64,000 bases of DNA from Wurfbainia villosa (lineage: Eukaryota > Streptophyta > Magnoliopsida > Zingiberales > Zingiberaceae): assembly GCA_025175895.1 (NCBI GenBank), contig JAKLTH010000283.1, forward strand, positions 1,612,001-1,676,000, given 5' to 3'. Under the pieces are notes generated by a model that was given only the letters and a program-made list of their open reading frames with translations, was not told the origin of the DNA and ran no database searches. Made by a program: the position numbers and the translations under genes. Shown here piece after piece: positions 13,080 to 25,447 of the stretch; the stretch's first letter is position 1; the number at the start of each line of letters is the position of its first letter.

Positions 13080-16000
13080 CGGCAAAAAAAACTAAATGTT
13101 TTAACTATTAAGTACTTTTTACATCAGCACTGATCAAAACTAAATGTTTTAACTATTAAGTACTTTTTACATTAGCACTAATGAAAATTAAATGTAAGTA
13201 CTAAGTAAAATGAACATTGGATATAGGAAATGTATGTTTGAGAAAAAAAACGAAGATAAGATGAATGCAAATGAAAATTTTCAAGGCAACAATTCTAGAT
13301 ATCTCACATTTATTATTCCATAAAGGCATTCATTAATAGGCACAAAGAGTGAATAGTTAAAAATATAGAGAGACTTTTCGAATCTTCGTTCTTGGATGGT
13401 TGTGTACTCCTTAAGGTAAAAGGAAAATTTTATAAAGTTGTCAAGCAACCAACAAATAGTTTATGTATTAGACTCTTGAGTTACAGAAACTACATTTAAT
13501 AATTTTAATGGAGAAGAAAAGAAATTGGTTAGATGGTTGTTGTGAGGTTGTTGAAAAAGGAAATCTACCCCTATTAACAACGATTACCGGAGAATAATTA
13601 GTAGTGTCTTTGAGAAGATATATGGACAAATTCAAAGATGACCCACGATATCTTTAGTTAAACGAGTTGAATCAGTCCAAAAGGAAGGAAGACCTAAGAA
13701 GTAGAACAATACCAAAGAAAAGTAAATCTAACATAATAAAAATAAAAACAACCCGGTGCACGAAGCTCCCGCCACGCGGGGTACCGGAGAAGGAATCCAT
13801 TGTACGCAGCCTTACCTTGCTTTTTTTGCAAGAGGCTGTTTCCAGGATTTGAACCTGTGACCTCTTGGTCACAAGACAACAACTTTACCGTTGTGCCAAG
13901 GCTCCCTTCTAAAAGTAAATCTAACATAATAAAAAATAATTTAATTGAAATTGAATATTCCTAGTAGTAATGCATCAAGCTCGAGGGAGGGATAAAATCC
14001 ATCATACATATAGCATACCTCAAATAGTTAGGACAAATACAGGCTTAAAGATGAAGTACAGATCTTCCATGTGATTGAGATCTATATCACATTAAAAATA
14101 CGGAATACAAAGCATATAATGGTTAAGTTGAAGTAAATACCCTCCATCTGATCATCTGCTTCAGTATCTCAGGTTCACATACAGCTTTAGCATCCTCCAC
14201 AGAACCTCCATTCTCCAACTTTTGTAATGCTGTTCGAATAGCCTACAAACAGAATCTTAACCACATTAATTTGAAAATCAAGAATGATAAAAGAAATTAT
14301 TTTGGCTTTGATATTTTTATGGTCAATTATGTACCTCAACAGAACCCTCAACCTTGCCTAGTGTAATGTTCTTGTCAATATTGTGTCTTGTACCACTGCC
14401 ATATGTATGAGTAGATGGCCTTGGATGTTTTCTAATTATATCTTCCAAGCTTAAAGAAGATGAAACTTGTTTGAATATCTCTGTAGCCCTTCACAATGGT
14501 AATATTAGAAAAATATCAGTCACTAGTTCGACAACAATTAGAGCTACATTTAGCAACAACAGATAGTATCAAATTATGTTATGTGGAATGAAGTAGATAG
14601 ATACTTTGTAATTTATTTTATGAAAAAAAAAATGACCAGGCAAAGGAAATTCCTTCACTGCTAGAATTAGCAGCATAAAAAACTACAAAAAAAAAAAAAC
14701 TACAATCCGGTGTACGAAGCTCCCGCCACGGGGAGTACCGGAGAAGGAATCCATTGTACGCAGTCTTACCTTGCTTTTTTGCAAGAGGCTGTTTCCAGGA
14801 TTTGAACCTGTGACCTCTTGGTCACAAGGCAACAATTTTACCGTTGTGCTAGAATTAGCAGCATAAATAAAATAAAATAAAACTCCAACTTGAAGTAGCA
14901 TCAAGGCATTATGAAGAGTTTTGAAGCAATTCTTTGGCCAAAAAGGAAACAAACGCTTACCGTGCTTTTGCTTCATTATCTATACGAGGAAATGAATTTG
15001 GTCTTTTTGCAACTATGGAAGAAGGGGCTCGTGCTATGCTCTTTGACTCTTCTACAGGAATCTTGCGGTCAGCAACAGTTTTATCATATTTGCCCCATTC
15101 ATGCCGTGGACTGTCAATTGACATTTTCTCTTTCTTCTGAGAAACAAGTATCCTTGCAACTTTTTCCTTGGAACGATTTCCTTCTGAACTAGCCACTTTG
15201 ACTGACTTTAAAGTAACCCGGTTTTTAATCACCTCACTAGAAACGATACTTTTCTTTTTTGCCAATGCTTTAACTTTGCTTTTTTGCAAATCTAAAAGTC
15301 TTTTAGTCTCTGGATTTTGAGGAAATATAATATGATTTCTAATTGGAGTTCCCAGTTCTTCATTGATTTGGTGTTTTCTGGAGAGGAAATAAGGAACAAA
15401 AACAGTAAAATAATAGAACTTACAAAAATTCTTGAACCAGGAAAAGAACAAAAAAACAGGCGTACAGGCAATATATCAAGATTCGATTAGGAAGAAGGCC
15501 ATCCCAAGCCCTTATCTCGATATCCTCATCCTCATCCTCATCCTGATCCTGATCCTGATCCTCTTCAAATGCTATGTTCCTGCAATTTTCAATTAGTAAA
15601 AGAAAATAAAATTTATTCTCTTATCTCATTCATGATCCATCTCTATGGCATAAAACAAGGAGTTACCTCGGCAAGCACTTTCTGTGATAAGATTTTGGAC
15701 ATCTTCTGCACATTGCAAATTGCAAATCTTTAACCTCCTTGTTTTCTCCTTGTTTGCAAATGACACACTTGTGAACAGGGCATGTAAAGGACTCTCCAGC
15801 TATTATTTTTTTTTTAAACTCAGAGGCTTCACTTTCACTATGAGGAAAAACCCATTCTGCAATGCACTTTGGGTGGTAAAAGTGACCGCATGTTGCAGAA
15901 ACACAAGGATATACCTAGACAAGCAATATCAATTAAGAAAAGAATAGTAAAGAATGAATTATTATGAGTGCTAAGTGATATAAGAGAAAGCCATGCATTT

Positions 16001-19000
16001 GAGGCAAATAGCCATATAAAGAATGTGAGATTGGCAATATCCAGAGAAACATAATAAATAATGCACTTACAGCTACCTCTTCGTGCCAGCATTTGCAACT
16101 CTTGATTAACACAAGACAGAAGGGACAGAATAGATATGAAGAAGACCAAACAAAGTCACAAGAAGATAACCAGATAAGAAGTTGAAATGAGTTGGTAAAT
16201 ACCAAGTAGACTCGGTGAAAATAGGATGATTCATATGGAATAAAAGGTGCTCCCTAAAAGTTAAATCTAATAGGTAATGTAGGTTCAAGTAAAATATTTG
16301 ATATTACGGCCTAAAAGCATTATGCATTACACCAACGGGTTGTGGCATGGCATATGCTACTCAACATAAGGAGGTAGGAGACAGAAACCAAAAAGCAATC
16401 AAGTGGAGGTGGAAAAGGCTTTGAGGATGACAAGGATTGTTAACTTAATAAATTTCATGCCACTGATTTAGAATAAGAAGATAAAATACGATATTATGAA
16501 CGCAAAGGATGATGGATGAACTAAAGAGTTATAATAAGATATTCATTGTTAATTGTTATACAGAAATTTGTATACTATCTAGTATATTTTGGAACTTGGA
16601 AATATGATGTTTGATGATGATAGCATGGATTGATGATTTAGAACTTAAGGTGATGTTTTGTTTAAGCCTTTGTCGTGAACTTGTATACTTCTTTGCTTAT
16701 GAGGATAAAGTTTAAACCAGTTTTTCATTATATTCACATAAAAAAAGGCAGCACAATACACAAAGTTCCCGCCAATGCAAGGTCCAAGAGAAGGACCATA
16801 CCACATTAGATCTATTGTATACAACTTTATCCTACATTGCAAGAGGTTGTTTCCGTTACTCAAACCCGTGATCACAAAGTCACACACAGCAACATCTTTT
16901 CCTATTGCACCAAGACTCCCATTCTAATATTCACATGCTTAAACAATTTTTGGAGTTAGATGGTTGATGAAGATTTATTTCAACTTTGAGAAACTAGTGA
17001 CAAATTTTTCACTTTATCTGTGAGTAATAATAATGAAATTAAATTGCAGGATCTTATGATATGAATCCATGGAATCCGAACTACAAAGGGAAGAGAGTCT
17101 AGCTACATCTGTGATAATTGAGTTAATTAACAATGGACGAGCATTCTTATCTATATTAATCAGCTTAGTTTAAACATATCAACTAGATTATACAACTTTT
17201 TTAAATTAAGTTCCCCCAACCCACCAAAAAAAAAAAACTAGCAAGATTGAATGGGTAAAAGATTTAGCATTCATAAATTGGTGGGGGCATTTAGCAATAT
17301 TTAAATTCCAGAGACATTATGTGGAAAAAGAAAAAAAAAACATCCTGCTATTTACACTTGGGATCTTTGTATATCACTAACTTCTCGCATCAATTAAATG
17401 TTCAAAGCATGCATAGCTCAGTGTGTCATAAAATACAACTAGTTAGCTAGTAAAAGTATAGATATTGCCCAAATCTCACTCGTGTCATAAATTAAACAAG
17501 CTCTGCTGTTTTAGACCACAACAAAACTTGAAATACCTTGTTTGCATGCAATTGGAAACTGCATAATTAGGGAACAAAGATCCCAATATACAGATCAACA
17601 TCCCATTCCACTTATAGGGAAAAGCAGTATCAGACTGGAACTAAAATTGTTCAAACATAGAAGTGTAATGGAAAAAAAACAAATTCTTTATAAGGTACCA
17701 TATTTCTAAATGGTAACAAGTAGGAAGCAGAGGCACATCACAACATGTATATTACCTCGGCACCATTTGTCTTGTCAGATGAGCCTAGTTTGCCACAGCA
17801 AAAGCATTGATGCTGCTTATATAAGCAGTTGTTGCATAGGAAGTTTTGAATCAACTGTGTAAATTTTACAATAAAATTATAAGAAAACCATAGGAAGAAG
17901 ATAGCAGACCATTGACAGAAATCCTGAAAAGCACCACAACAGTACCTCAACATCTGCTGCTGTTGCGAAGCCAAGTGATCTACACAATGAATCTTTTCCA
18001 GCTGCCTTGTAGGCATGAAAGGAACGCAAACAAGGTCCATCACAACTGCATTATAGCTTAAATCATGCTCTCCAAAAACAAAATAAGATTGAGAAATCTA
18101 GAGATTTAAAACTTGGGAATGCATCATGTTGGACCAATCTTTAATTAAATCTACCCAAACCTGATAATTGGTTTACAACACTATTTTGCATGTGTGACTC
18201 ATTGTGCAATCGCTAACAAGAAAAATGATCAACATGTTATTACCTTGAATGGATGAGGGGGAGACCAATGGAACTCCGAGTTGTTTGACCACGGTTTTGA
18301 TGTTTGGGTAAAAGGGTTTAAGTTAGGCATTCCATTGTTATCTAATGTGTGTATCTCAATGTGCAAGGACTTAGTAATACACACCGGATCACTCAATGAT
18401 TCATGGTCCATTGAACTACAGAGAAGGGTGATATGAGACATCGGAGAGACCGGAGGAAAAGAAGAATCAAAGACAGATGTACCTAAAGCAGAACACAAAC
18501 ATGCGAGAAGGATAACATGGGAAGGGAACCGACGGATTCAGTGCATCTGAGGAATGAGAGACTTGGCGAAAAAATATAGTAGTAGAGCGAGAAGGAAACC
18601 CGAGAAGTGAGCTAGAGGGCTCAGTACATTCGAGAGACGAGAAGCTCGATGGAAGACTACATAGGTAAGTTGTTGAGAGATGAGTTGAGTGAACATGTAA
18701 TTGGGCGAAGAGTAGAACTCAAATTAGGCAAACTCGACTTTAGTAGACTTGAGTCAAAGTTCTGGGTGACTAGAAAGGTTATCTAGCCAATCGAAACTTC
18801 AATCGTCCAATAATGTTTTTCAAGTGACCGGAGCTGACTCAATCCAAGCAAGGTAATCAGTCTATCAGAAAAGGTTTCCAATTGACCAAAAAGGTGTCAA
18901 CTCAATCAGCAGCGTGATCCAGATCAAATGGGACAATGCAGTCAGAGATTTTGACTGACCGGATGATCAATTGACTAGAAAGGATGATCAATTGACAAAA

Positions 19001-22000
19001 AAAGGGTGTCCAATTGATCAAAAGTCATCACAACAGCAACTTTGGATAAACGAGACACTTTTGTGGATGAAGCCAACGGAATAAGTCATACCCATGTGTT
19101 CGATCGAAAATGGTTATGGTTGACCGAAACTGCGCCACATCAACTACAGCAAATAACAAAGCACCTCGTGAAGGGAGCCTATAGGTAAGACCAAGAGGTT
19201 CGAGGCATAGCATGAACACACAAAATACAAGAATTGCAATCCTCTTTCTTAAGCTTTCAGTGTCTTTAGTTTCTTGTATTATTTCACATCCTATTCTAAG
19301 AGATTTCTCCACCTCCAATATTTTACCAAAGAGGAGAAAGTCGGTGGACTCTGTGTGCATATGCTGTGATTGTAAACCACATAAATCATCGTATCTCTTG
19401 GTATGTGTGTATGTGCTCATATTTGATTATGTTTTAACAAATGTATGTTTGTCCTTGTTGAAAACACAGAAAGAGAAAATAATTTTTATTTGCAAGTGCA
19501 TTATTCACCCCTCCCCCTTTAGCAATCCTAACTTAGGGTACTTAACACCCTATCACAGCATACACCCACAAAGCATGCAACATGAATTATGCTTTGGTTC
19601 CATATTGTGGGCAGAACTGAAGATTGGATAACAAGTCCAAACACCAACGATCAGGATCTCTCACTCAAAACCAATCCACCATCTAGTAGCATTTTTCTAT
19701 CGAGAAAAAATGATAATGATTTGCCACTCTACCAATGCAAAAAAGCTTCAGTTTTGTTTTCGGAAAAATGATCAGCATTCCACATCCTTCTAGCTATCTC
19801 CCACTAGACCACGCTAACACCCTTTTATGGAGGGAAAAACACTCACACAGAACTTTCTAATAGAAGATGGACTGTCATGTATAAGCTTCTTAATAATGTG
19901 GCATACTTTGTCTCCTGCCCTCCCTCCCTCCCTCCCAATTTGCTCAACCTATTTTGTGTGGAATCAAACAATTGGATCGCCTATGGATCACCCTTTTTTT
20001 CCATCTCATAACCTTAAAAAGAACCATCTCGTCCAAGGAGGTTCAATTTTTCAAACCGCACGGCAATTTCAATCTTTGATTGAAACAATACTGATCTGGT
20101 ATCTTGCCAATGTTCCTATGTATAGTATCACGGAGATGAAAGAAGAAGATGGCAAATATATACTGAAGTTCAGATTTTGTGTTCCGTCTAAAATGATAAG
20201 TTTTGATATTATCTTGTATAGACACAAACTAAAAAATAACATCATTATCTCAATTCATCTTGACCTTTGTTGTAGCATGTTAAGAAGAACTGAGTATCAG
20301 CATGATAAAATATTAATTGACATGATTGACACAATAGCATAAGAGACAAAGTACCGAGTAGTATACTGTACAAGATTTCAAACTTTAAAGAATTCAACAA
20401 GTCTACATGACTATGTTTCAAGATCTGTATTTGTTAAATAAAAAAAATACTGTTCTTGATATAGAACAATAGCAATAAAAGACAATGAAGAAAGAATATT
20501 ACATTAAAACTAAAAAAGGAGAGGATTAATTTCATATGATATAATGAACAACTTGCAATAGGGATCAAGGGATCTGAATCATAGAAAAGTGACAAAATAT
20601 TTGGTAGATTTTGAAATAATTATTTCTTTGTTATCATAACAACATTTAAATGAGCATTAAAAAAAATTAAAGAAAAAAAAATGAAACTGCATACCACAAA
20701 ATGTTACCACCATTGTCACAAATTGCGCAGACTGAATCATATAAATCAGCATCGACGTCTTGTTCTTCATTCACAGCATCATCTCTTGGACCTTCATCCT
20801 CCTGTCTTGGGCCTTCATGCTCATCATCATCGACAATAAATGATTGCTTCACATCAGAAGCATCTTGATCATCCTGAAGTTTCATTTTGCCAATGAATTA
20901 ATGTGATTCGAGATCACATGACAAGTTCTGAAAATAATACAAGGGGAAATAGTTTACACAAATATAACCACGATCAGCACCAACCTCACCAAACTTTTTC
21001 CTTGGCTTGTCCATGAAGAACCCTTGAAACAACTGTTCAAATATGAGTGTCAAGAGAATTCTAAATAATAACAAAAATCTCACCAATGCCTGTAGTTTAT
21101 ACTCTTTTTCAAAATGACCCTCCGAGTGTTAAAATCACCAAAACACCAGAGTTTTCAAACTCTTGCCATTTTAAACACATAAAAAAGTGATATGACACAT
21201 GCAACATATCCACTACATCACTATTCCATTCGATGAATTAACAACTTTGGTTGAGGACAAATGACAAGAATTTGAAAACTTCCGGATATTTTAATGATTT
21301 TGATATTTCAACAGATATTTTGAAAAACGGTAAACTTAAGAGGGCAAAATGAAAATTTCCCTAATAATAAGATAATATTTAACCAAAAAATATTTGTGTA
21401 ACCTAAATGATTTGAGGGGAAAAGCTCTTCCAAAAACACAAATTGATAGCAAGTGCAAATGATGTAGCATGAACACACTTGCAAACTAAACTGATGCACC
21501 AAACTTAATCTTTCAAATCACAGAAAAGATTGAAAGAAATTGATGAAACAAAGGAAAACTTTCCCACATCAAGAGAAAGAACCTCGCACAAATAAGAAAT
21601 CTCTGTAACATACTAAGGATACAAAATGAAATATTATTAATCTATTGCATAGAATGACAAGTTGTACAGCCTCGATATCGACCAAAATAAGAAAGAAATA
21701 CTAATAATCTAGAAATAACTTATCCTAATTAAACTCCTGGTAAAATAAAAGCCTCTAATACCAAATGAAAAAAAATATCCAAAAACTAATACCAAATTAA
21801 AATAACTCTTCCAAACTAAAAAGTACAAAACTAAGATTAGAACAATTACCCAAAATTCAATTATAATTCAAATCGATTCCATGTTTACATCATTCTCCCC
21901 CAATCAGAAGAACATGATTCTAAACAAAATATTGTCAATTAATAGCCCCTCTCAGCATGTAAGAAAGGGTAAGAGCATCATGTGAGTCTTGTATTTCAAG

Positions 22001-25000
22001 AACCATGTGAGTTTTGTATTTCAAATACTATAAAGTCTTTATTATCTTATTCTTTGTACGTCACTTATAGGAAGTAGGAATTAGTGCATTTTATTCTTTC
22101 CTCTAACCTTTGATTATTTTTTTTTCCTTCCTTTTTAGTTGTCTCTTCTAATAAATTAGAAAACTTAAATTATCATTGGGTGAAGATAACATCCAAGTCT
22201 TCGTAGCAATTATAGGGTGCAAAAGTGACAAAGCTAACAAACGAGGATGAAGACTCAAATTTCAATTAGCAAATCGGCATGTCCTCCAATTTAATTCAAA
22301 AACTAAAGTAGTTTCTAAAAAATTGACAGGTTAAATACATGAGCATTATAATTACTTTTTCTCACAGTATGACTTGATAAATTAGATATGAAGATAATGC
22401 TTCTAAAATAGAGGTTATAAGAAATTTTAAATTCATAAATGCAAGATAACTATTCACACCACTAGGTACTATAATAGTTAATAAAATTATGTTCATAGTA
22501 TCAGCATCTCTCTCTCATATTAGCTCAAAAGAAGTTTCAACATTATGATAAATGGTAGATACAAAAAATAACTCATTGGGTCAACAAGCTTCCAAGTCAT
22601 GAATTAAAATTGATTTCTTCCATTCCTACATCTTATTATCCATGTGTTGTTTTAGCTTCTTTGGGTAACATGACTAAGTTATGATTTGTGAATATAAATT
22701 GTAGTTAGTCTCTAATCGATTATTTTCTAAAACGATCAAGCCACCAGAAGAATTTGGAGGATTTTCTAAGCTTGCATTAAAGGGTTTTTCTAAAATCTCA
22801 TCATCAAAGAGACCACCTAAGGTTTCATTGTTACAAGAGTCATTTGAGATGTCACCAATGGGTTTCTAAAATGTTATCCAAAGGTTTGCTTCACATTAAA
22901 TCATATATGGATTTTTTAATTACAATAAAAAAAAATTAATTGTATGTGAACTAAAGGCTTTGAATGTTGCCTTTAAATTTAATTCTTTTAAAGAAAATTG
23001 CTTTAGGTTTACAAATTTATTAGGTGATCATCTTTTAAATGAATGATGGATTAAGCTCATGGAACAATTATTGGTGGTTTGAACACTTTACCAATCTTCT
23101 ATAGCGACTTCAATGAATTTGTTGTTGTTAAATCATGCACATTCAATTGAGATCATATTGAAGTCAGAATAGAAAGAGAACAAAGTAGAGTAGAGAGAAT
23201 GCAGAAAGAGAGAGGATAGGAGAAGAGGGAGAATAAAGAGTAGAGGAGAAGAGCCCTGAGGAAAGAACTCAAGAAGAATTAATTCACACTGGACATCACA
23301 TCCTGACTTATGAACCTACTACATCAATTGTGTTTCCAAAACATCCAAGTTGACCAAAGCAACCAGACTTAACCAACTCCTGTGCTAGCTAAAATTAGCT
23401 ATGAGCAAATTCAAGTCAACAACCATCACCTACACCAAATAACTCTCCATTCTACGCAAGTCCAACTGCCTCCTTGGCTTCCCTAGGTTCAAATTTCAGG
23501 TATCTTCTCCCACCTTAATCCAGACTAACTACAAAACCCTCCAGTGTTGAGGTTCCTAAACCCCTTAAATTCATAACAAACACAAAACTGAAATAGACAT
23601 AAAAGAAAAAGATCGTATGACAATTATTACTGAAAGAATGCCCAAGATACAACTACTCTAGTAATCTGGCTTCTGTAAGTTCAAATCTTCATTTTCTAAC
23701 AAAATGTATTTGAAGATAAGAACATACTTAAACAACTATTTCAGTCAATTATGAAAGGAAGAACCTAATAAGAATACTTCTGATCTTGTTTGAGTAACGT
23801 CCACAGTGGAAAAGAATTCATTTTAACAATTGTCAAAAAATTGCAATCAATGAGATCTAGTTGTGATACGATGTCATTTTCATATTCTGAATAGAAACAA
23901 CTTCTTTGTATTGAACTATGTGGTTGTACCATATCCATGATTTTCATAAGATGAATGTCAAATTAGGGAACAAAACTTATGCAAAAGTCATTATATGAAA
24001 CGCAGTAGAAATCATCCAGAATAACTAGTTGGCAAGATATGAAAACAACTGATTGTAAACAAAATAAGTTGGGATGGACCTACTTTGAGGAGAGAAATTC
24101 TGGTAGTTGTGACCCAATTAATCACTCTAATGCCAAATGAAACATTACCAAGGAATGAGATACCAAATGGACTAATAGTTATGTCTAACAACATGTTCTT
24201 CAATAAAAAAATATCTTTGCACTGTCTTCTTTCAAACATTAACCAAATAGGAGAACATACCACCATAATATCACATAGTTAAATGAAGATCAAAACCAAA
24301 AGTGTTCTAAATTTCTCTGTGTACCTCTTAATTGGATCTTATTGCTCAAAAAATGAACTCGCATAAATAACTTAACATAAGATGCTAGGATTATTAAGAT
24401 ATGTTTGTCCTTATTATTTGGGGGTTAACTATGTGAATTCTTTCTGTCAATTAAGATTTGTTATATCAGTGATAAAATCCAGATCATATACATCATTTTT
24501 TATTACCTTTACTAAAGTTTATTTGGTCTCTCTCCCTACCTTTTACACCTTTCATCCTACTCAATTCAACGTTTTTAACTATAGAATTTATTATCTGACA
24601 TTGAATATGCTCTACCATAAAAAGGTACTACCATCGGATGCTCTCATTACAAAACCAAAACATATACAAAAGACTAACATATAATTTGTACCTGTGAATT
24701 TGCTAAAGTTTCATCCCTCTCACAAAATAGTTTCATTAGAGAAACATGTTCCCTGACATCATTGTGAGAAGGTCTAACCTCAAATGTGCTGCATAATACA
24801 AAAATCACACGAAAATGAGAGAAAAACAACACAATTAACAGCATTTAATTGAATTTTGAAAAATAATAATAATAATAATAATAATAAACACTACCTGAAA
24901 ACAGTGCGTAAATGTTCCCAAAGGCTCCTTTCTGTAGCTTGTGGGTTTTTCCTCAGAAAATGAAGTAACTGCACAGTGATCATTATTGTCCTAATGGTGT

Positions 25001-25313
25001 CTTCATAATAAGTGTTTCTAGGTTTCACGAGACTTATCCACTCTTTGTCTTTGGAAAGGACCATAATCTTGGGTTCGACTTCTTCAAATACCAGCTTCCA
25101 GCCAATAACTCGTTTGTAGACTTTCTGAAGGCCCCCATCAGTTGTCCCGTGCAAGAAAACAGCATTGTCTGCAACATCCTGCTTCTGCCCGTCATCGAAA
25201 TGGAGAGGTAAAACTGAGAACGAAATGGGTGACTCATCGTCATCTACAAAATGGTAATTTGCAACGGACTGCGGGACAATCTCCTCATCATCGGAGTCTA
25301 AAAGAGACGCCAT
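3550..25313 (-). CDS. EDM2: EDM2-like chromatin regulator (PHD fingers and MTase-like domain)
   Basis: Coding exons in order: 25313-24895, 24788-24692, 21032-20985, 20873-20695, 18045-17946, 17854-17756, 15914-15667, 15579-15466, 15377-14961, 14488-14335, 14242-14141, 12433-12341, 9449-9408, 8496-8386, 6926-6855, 5511-5393, 4848-4785, 4698-3550. They total 3,627 nt, 1,208 residues, near the roughly 1,300 of Arabidopsis EDM2. Residues 1-188 are the conserved N-terminus starting MASLLDSDDEE. Cys/His-rich PHD-type fingers span about 237-397 (CAICDNGGNILCC to RRCPKSYHRKCLPR). A methyltransferase-like domain has a motif-I-like VVDFCCGANDFS at 705-716 and NPPFG at 770-774. The C-terminus is low-complexity and ends SRRGNSGGWID. 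Known role of the family: EDM2 works with ASI1/IBM2 and AIPP1 in the nucleus, binds H3K9me2 and favours distal polyadenylation of genes with heterochromatic introns such as RPP7 and IBM1. The inner ATG at 25313 was chosen over a longer open frame because the family N-terminus begins there. Confidence 0.95.
5658..5834 (+). mobile_element. Au SINE, copy 1 (EDM2 intron 15)
   Basis: tRNA-derived SINE of the angiosperm Au family: a head starting GGGAGCCTTGGCACAACGG (A box), B box GGTTCAAATCC, the family word CCTCTTGC, GTACAATGGATTCC, GCGGGAGCTTCGTGCACCGG and a T-rich 3' tail. It is flanked by a perfect 16-bp duplication TATTATAATGTTATGA (5642-5657 and 5835-5850), so both ends are exact. It lies antisense to the host gene. 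Confidence 0.95.
5860..6380. repeat. AACCGAAA-type dispersed repeat
   Basis: An intronic block with repeated CCCAAAACCGAAATAC, AAATCCAACCGAAACAC and a closing CCCAATTCAGGTTGGATA, then CTCCCACCCCTA. Similar to non-autonomous hAT-like repeats of plants that end in CACCCCTA. The boundaries were not fixed. Confidence 0.4.
6930..9400. other. EDM2 introns 13-14, no recognised element
   Basis: Apart from the exon at 8496-8386 these 2.4 kb show only AT-rich intron sequence. I see no ORF, tRNA-like box or inverted terminal pair that I can support. Confidence 0.5.
10290..11880 (-). mobile_element. Degenerate RTE-type LINE in EDM2 intron 12
   Basis: Read on the minus strand, 11880-11590 gives a broken ENQFEFMQGRST and FIDLEKAYNRVPRK. 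11460-11330 gives GLHQGSILSPYLF and the catalytic FVDDI box (YADD-type), followed by ESFKYLGLF. These are conserved RTE reverse-transcriptase blocks in the correct order. The C-terminal part continues at 10575-10290 after an interruption at about 10576-11085 by unrelated repeat sequence. Several in-frame stops make it a pseudogene. It is the same family as 1299-1715, 56640-57012 and the tails at 60180-60480. Confidence 0.88.
10860..11050. repeat. GAACCGACGATTT repeat inserted in the LINE
   Basis: Repeated words GAACCGTGAACC, CAACGGTTCC and AAACCGTAATCG interrupt the RTE element. A relative in reverse orientation lies at about 34890-35110 (TTCACGATTTGGAACTACC, TATCCCCCTAAG). Probably a small non-autonomous DNA element; no clean ends were found. 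Confidence 0.4.
13041..13077. repeat. (GA)n microsatellite
   Basis: An uninterrupted run of about 18 GA units in an EDM2 intron. A roughly 52-bp tandem duplication follows at about 13090-13192 (word AACTATTAAGTACTTTTTAC repeated). Confidence 0.9.
13743..13910 (-). mobile_element. Au SINE, copy 2 (EDM2 intron 11)
   Basis: A full Au SINE on the minus strand with the same head (GGGAGCCTTGGCACAACGG), B box and CACGAAGCTCCCGCC block. A perfect 25-bp target-site duplication occupies 13718-13742 and 13911-13935, so the insertion is young. It lies in the same orientation as the host transcript. Confidence 0.95.
14680..14847 (-). mobile_element. Au SINE, copy 3 (EDM2 intron 9)
   Basis: An Au SINE lacking about 10 bases of the tRNA head: the element starts at GCACAACGG instead of GGGAGCC. 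The 3' end has a long A/T tract. Duplication GCTAGAATTAGCAGCATAAA (20 bp) at 14660-14679 and 14848-14867. It lies about 110 bp beyond the splice site of the exon at 15377-14961. Confidence 0.93.
16740..16926 (-). mobile_element. Au SINE, copy 4, diverged (EDM2 intron 6)
   Basis: The same Au layout on the minus strand with many substitutions (CAAAGTTCCCGCC, GCAAGAGGTTGTTTCC, TGCACCAAGACTCCC). A 10-bp duplication ATATTCACAT remains at 16730-16739 and 16927-16936. It is clearly older than copies 1-3. Confidence 0.85.
18180..19560 (+). mobile_element. Probable LTR fragment in EDM2 intron 4
   Basis: The segment carries many repeats of CAATTGACCA/GATCAATTGAC type and ends with ATTATTCACCCCTCCCCCTTTAG, a form typical of the 3' end of plant Copia LTRs. 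Similar word composition occurs at 26.3-27.6 kb. No reverse transcriptase and no primer-binding site follow, so a solo or truncated LTR is likely. Ends not fixed. Confidence 0.5.
21100..24690. other. EDM2 intron 2, 3.7 kb, unclassified
   Basis: The largest EDM2 intron. It is AT-rich, with a purine-rich stretch (GA-rich, 23160-23260). No coding segment of EDM2 or of a transposon was recognised. An additional small host exon cannot be ruled out, but the frame closes without one. Confidence 0.45.
24859..24888. repeat. (AAT)n microsatellite next to EDM2 exon 1
   Basis: About nine AAT units directly beside the donor of the first coding exon (donor at 24894). Confidence 0.85.
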
Positions 25314-25325
25314 TATCCGCGGAAA

Positions 25326-25447
25326 CTGCAACCCCTTTGAACACCATGAAAAAAAAACACCACCAAAAAATAAATAAAATACAGGTCTAAACGAGTGAAT
25401 AAAAATCAATTAAACAAGGGGAAAAAACTCGTTTTCTTCACTTACCC
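25326..25447 (-). other. Possible 5' UTR intron of the EDM2-like gene
   Basis: On the minus strand a donor-like CTTGGGTAAGTG lies near 25447 and a polypyrimidine-plus-TTGCAG acceptor near 25326, 12 bases before the ATG. A leader intron would explain the in-frame open sequence just upstream of MASLL. This is inference from splice consensus only. Confidence 0.4.

Noticed and set aside
20043..20342. Long open frame within EDM2 intron 4 (19827-20342)
   Set aside because: No similarity and opposite strand to EDM2; the flanking EDM2 exons join in frame without it.
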